Source: Caulobacter sp. B11 (GTDB taxonomy: Bacteria; Pseudomonadota; Alphaproteobacteria; Caulobacterales; Caulobacteraceae). From it: a stretch of DNA of 7,478 bases. The stretch's first letter is position 1, and every line of letters begins with the position of its first letter. A program made the translations under genes and the position numbers. The notes under the pieces are model-generated. The model was given only the letters and a program-made list of their open reading frames with translations, had not been told where the DNA came from and searched no databases. Where the stretch lies: NCBI RefSeq assembly GCF_002737765.1, contig NZ_PEGG01000118.1:1-7478 (forward strand), read 5' to 3'. Shown here piece after piece: positions 4,945-7,478 of the stretch.

Positions 4945-7478
4945 CTACCAGCCCGAGCCCCGCTTGAAGATCGTGCTCCAGCTATGGCCGGTCGCATCGC
5001 AAATCGCCGGCAGCATGCGTTCGACCGCGTGCAGCACGGTGCCGTCGAACCGCGCGGGCTCGGCGGGGTAGTCGTCGAAGCCCAGCTTCAGCGCCCACAG
5101 CGGCGCCAGGGCGGCCGGCCGGGCCCAGAACATGTTGCCCACCGGAAACACCGGGAACTCGGGCAGGGTGGGTCGGGGCGTCATGCGATCAGCCAGCGAC
5201 TCGGCGAGGGCGCGATTGTCCGACCAGCCGATCGCGTGGCGATCCTCGGCGAACACCAGGCCAAGCTTGGGGTCCTGGGCGAACAGGTCGAAGATGAAGG
5301 CGATCTCCGAGGGCTTGCCCAGCAGGGTGTCCAGCAGATAGCCGCGCCAGCGGTCGCCCAGGGACTCGCCCGCCGCCAGGCTCTTCTTGCCATGCAGGTG
5401 CCCGACCAGGCCGTAGCCCCCCGCCAAGACCGCGTCGCCGACCGAGGTCATGAACGGGCCGATGTCGCGTCCGCGATTGGGCCCCTCGATCACCTCGACC
5501 TTGCCGCCCTTGTAGTTGAGCAGGGCGGCCTGGATCTGGATCTTCTTGTTGGCGCTGGTGGTCGTGATGAACAGGTCGATCGGGGTGCGCACGGCCTTGA
5601 GGCGCTGCACGAAGACCGGCGCCAGCTCGGCATAGTGCATGTGAACATGCAGGGCGACGCCGCCCTCCGGGGTCTTGCCGCCGCTCTTGCCGACCAGGAT
5701 CCGGCAGTCATGGGTCCTGGGCGCGGTCAGCTTGCCGCGCGAGGCCGCGTCCAGGGGAATGACCGGACCGGCGACGCCCCGCGCCTGCACGCCCCGCCAC
5801 ATCCCGTCGCTAAACCCGGGACGGGGATCATAGGCGGTCAGGCCCTTGGTCGCGTGAGCGACATAGTTGTTCAGCGACACGTCCGGCATCGGGTTCTCGG
5901 GCACGCCGAGATAGAAGGCCGCATCGAACAGGTCGCCGGCGGCCAGGCGATCGCGCGCCTCGATCTGCCCCTTGCGCACCTGGGTCGCGACCTGCAGCTC
6001 GCCCTTCAGGAATTCGGCATAGGCCGCGAAATCCAGCGTGTTGTTGACGAACGCGGCGTTCAGCGTCAGGGCGTCAACCGGCGTGGCCAGATGGCCGACA
6101 ATGGCCTTGGCCGCGGCCAGAGGGTCGCAGTAGTCGACCACCGAGCCCACCGCCAGGCCCGCCTCGATCGGCTCCGACAGACCCGTGGCCTGGCTGAAAC
6201 AGACCAGCGGCTTGCCCTGATGGAAGGCGTCGACCCCGACATTGGGATAGGGGTCCAGACGAGACGGCAGATAGAAGACGTCGGCGACCGCGAAGAAGGC
6301 CTCCAGATTGCTCTGGGCCGGGAACAGATGGACCCGCTCCCCGAGACCTTGGCGCTCGATCAACTCGCGCAGCCAGATCGAGGTGGCCAGATCGTATTCC
6401 GGGTCATAGCCGTCGCCGACCCACACGAAGCAGACATCCTCGTCGGTCAGTCGGGCCACCTCGCGCGCGGTCTGGACAAACAGGTCGACGCCCTTGCGGG
6501 TCTGAACATAGCCCGCCCCCAGCACGATCCGCGGTTTGGCCCCGGCCTGCGGCCGGATGGACTGGATGATTTCCTCGGCGCTCAGATCGCCCTCGGCGCT
6601 TGGCGCCTCGTCGACCAGCCGCCCCTGCGGCCGGATCACGATATTGTCGGCGTGCGAGCCGTAATAGGTGGTCAGCTCCTTCTGGGCCGACTGCAGCACG
6701 ATCCTGGCGGGCACGACGGCCCGGTCGGCGGCGGCGATCACGTCGGCGACCTTGCCGTGGGGCAGCGAGTATTCGGCGAACTCGTGCACCAGGACCACGC
6801 TGGGCAGGTCGACCTGCAGGGCCGCCTTGACCAGGGCGTAGGTCTCGACGGAATTGGCCAGCAGGGCCGACAGGCCAAACCGCCGCATCAGGTCGCGCAG
6901 CAGAAATTCCGCGTCCGTGGGGTTCAGGTCACCGACCAGAACCTGGGTGCTGCTCTCAATGAACGGCTCCATCAGGCCGCGGTCGCGCCCCAGATAGGTG
7001 ATCACGTTGTGGGTGGGCCCAAAGGCCCGGGCCAGGGCCAGACCGACGAGGGGCGCGCCGGTTCGCGAGCCTTCGTGATTGGCGATCAGAACCGTCGGCT
7101 TGTCCCGGTCGTGTTCGACGTCGCCGACCCGGTACATCGCCCGGAAATCGAAACGTCCGCTCCGGCCCTCTTCCTTGCCATATTCGCTGTAGTGGGCGAA
7201 CGGCTCGACCCCCGAGGCGACGAGGTCGGGATAGCGGCGCGCATAGTATTCGTTCGAGAAATCCGGCGCCGGGTTCAGGCCCTGACGCGCCCCGTGCAGC
7301 AGATAGTGCCGCGGCAGATTCTCGCGGTCCGCATCGGTCAGGGTCGGGTTCTGGCGAAGATAATAGCCTTCGTCGAAGCTGTCCTTGATCCGCTCCAGAG
7401 ACTCCTGAAGCATCACGCCATTGATGTAGCGACGTTCCTTGCGACCAATACGGGCATAGTGAACCAGCGGATTTTCGC
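4945..7478 (-). CDS. GT4-type glycosyltransferase fused to RgpF (rhamnan synthesis F) domain, 5' partial
   Basis: The frame is open to the window edge. The 62 bases before the first in-frame GTG/ATG (7416/7413) encode NPLVHYARIGRKERR, which matches the repeat that follows, and no ribosome binding site precedes GTG/ATG. The true start therefore lies outside the window. Numbering from GTG 7416 (823 residues), 14-90 are two FD..YY...P / HY..HG..G repeats. Residues about 106-445 are a GT-B fold of the GT4 type: GSRTGAPL (116-123), GAGYVQTRKGVDLF (300-313), VGDGYD (333-338) and the donor-site block SRLDPYPNVGVDAFHQGKPLV (385-405), where D388 and D396 replace the usual E-x7-E. A further repeat lies at 497-535. 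Residues about 575-820 are an RgpF domain with HVHMHY (590-595), NRGRDIGPF (647-655), HLHGKKS (673-679), DRWRGYLLDTLLG (688-700) and VGNMFWARP (759-767). It probably transfers one or two sugars during polysaccharide assembly in the cytoplasm. The rhamnose link comes only from the domain name. Confidence 0.92.
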   Translation of the reverse strand, partial: ENPLVHYARIGRKERRYINGVMLQESLERIKDSFDEGYYLRQNPTLTDADRENLPRHYLLHGARQGLNPAPDFSNEYYARRYPDLVASGVEPFAHYSEYGKEEGRSGRFDFRAMYRVGDVEHDRDKPTVLIANHEGSRTGAPLVGLALARAFGPTHNVITYLGRDRGLMEPFIESSTQVLVGDLNPTDAEFLLRDLMRRFGLSALLANSVETYALVKAALQVDLPSVVLVHEFAEYSLPHGKVADVIAAADRAVVPARIVLQSAQKELTTYYGSHADNIVIRPQGRLVDEAPSAEGDLSAEEIIQSIRPQAGAKPRIVLGAGYVQTRKGVDLFVQTAREVARLTDEDVCFVWVGDGYDPEYDLATSIWLRELIERQGLGERVHLFPAQSNLEAFFAVADVFYLPSRLDPYPNVGVDAFHQGKPLVCFSQATGLSEPIEAGLAVGSVVDYCDPLAAAKAIVGHLATPVDALTLNAAFVNNTLDFAAYAEFLKGELQVATQVRKGQIEARDRLAAGDLFDAAFYLGVPENPMPDVSLNNYVAHATKGLTAYDPRPGFSDGMWRGVQARGVAGPVIPLDAASRGKLTAPRTHDCRILVGKSGGKTPEGGVALHVHMHYAELAPVFVQRLKAVRTPIDLFITTTSANKKIQIQAALLNYKGGKVEVIEGPNRGRDIGPFMTSVGDAVLAGGYGLVGHLHGKKSLAAGESLGDRWRGYLLDTLLGKPSEIAFIFDLFAQDPKLGLVFAEDRHAIGWSDNRALAESLADRMTPRPTLPEFPVFPVGNMFWARPAALAPLWALKLGFDDYPAEPARFDGTVLHAVERMLPAICDATGHSWSTIFKRGSGW
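5812..5928 (-). repeat. Single FD..FY / NYVAH protein repeat between GT4 and RgpF domains
   Basis: Residues 497-535 of the GT4-RgpF protein read FDAAFYLGVPENP, then LNNYVAHATKGL and DPRPGF. The spacing and key positions (FD, FYL, the N/H-Y..H core, G, D-P-x-P-x-F) match the N-terminal repeats of the same protein. It sits at the junction of the two catalytic domains and may act as a spacer or docking module. The repeat is seen directly and its role is inferred. Confidence 0.6.
7147..7478 (-). repeat. Tandem FD..YY...P / HY..HG..G protein repeats
   Basis: There are two full units of about 38 residues. One is FDEGYYLRQNP ... LPRHYLLHGARQGLNP. The other is FSNEYYARRYPDLVASGV followed by EPFAHYSEYGKEEGR. 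Before them, the last part of a third unit (NPLVHYARIGRKERR) runs off the window. Such units occur in short tandem rows at the ends of many alphaproteobacterial glycosyltransferases, and their role is not established. They show that the protein begins upstream of the window. Confidence 0.75.

Overview
The window is about two-thirds GC. All four genes lie on the minus strand, so transcription runs from high to low coordinates. Three features point to an alphaproteobacterium, possibly of the Caulobacter group: the codon use, the style of the accessory domains, and a sparse distribution of GANTC sites (about 11 by hand scan, where roughly 23 would be expected at this GC). This placement is an inference and the genus is not settled.

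Layout in transcription order: (1) 7478-4945 is a large protein with a family 4-type glycosyltransferase domain and a C-terminal RgpF (rhamnan synthesis F) domain. Its reading frame stays open to the window edge, so its true start lies outside. (2) 4807-3845 is an NAD-dependent sugar-nucleotide epimerase/dehydratase of the extended SDR family. (3) 3743-2130 is a glycosyltransferase-like protein of an unnamed family with an N-terminal GWAFD-type beta domain. (4) 2047-2 is a protein with an N-terminal beta-sandwich and a C-terminal part resembling GT61-type transferases. The gaps are 137, 101 and 82 bases. Each begins at or just after a stop codon with a short GC-rich hairpin. No gap exceeds 300 bases, and I see no RNA gene, insertion sequence, CRISPR array or attachment site.

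Together the genes look like part of a surface-polysaccharide or glycan-decoration locus. The epimerase would supply or convert an NDP-sugar, and three different transferase-type proteins would use activated sugars. Each of the three carries a different non-catalytic accessory module, which is the most distinctive theme here. No flippase, polymerase, ABC transporter or initiating transferase is visible, so the final glycan (O-antigen, capsule, holdfast-like material or protein glycan) cannot be named. The start codons of the second and third genes are better placed at internal GTG codons with good ribosome binding sites than at the longest possible starts.
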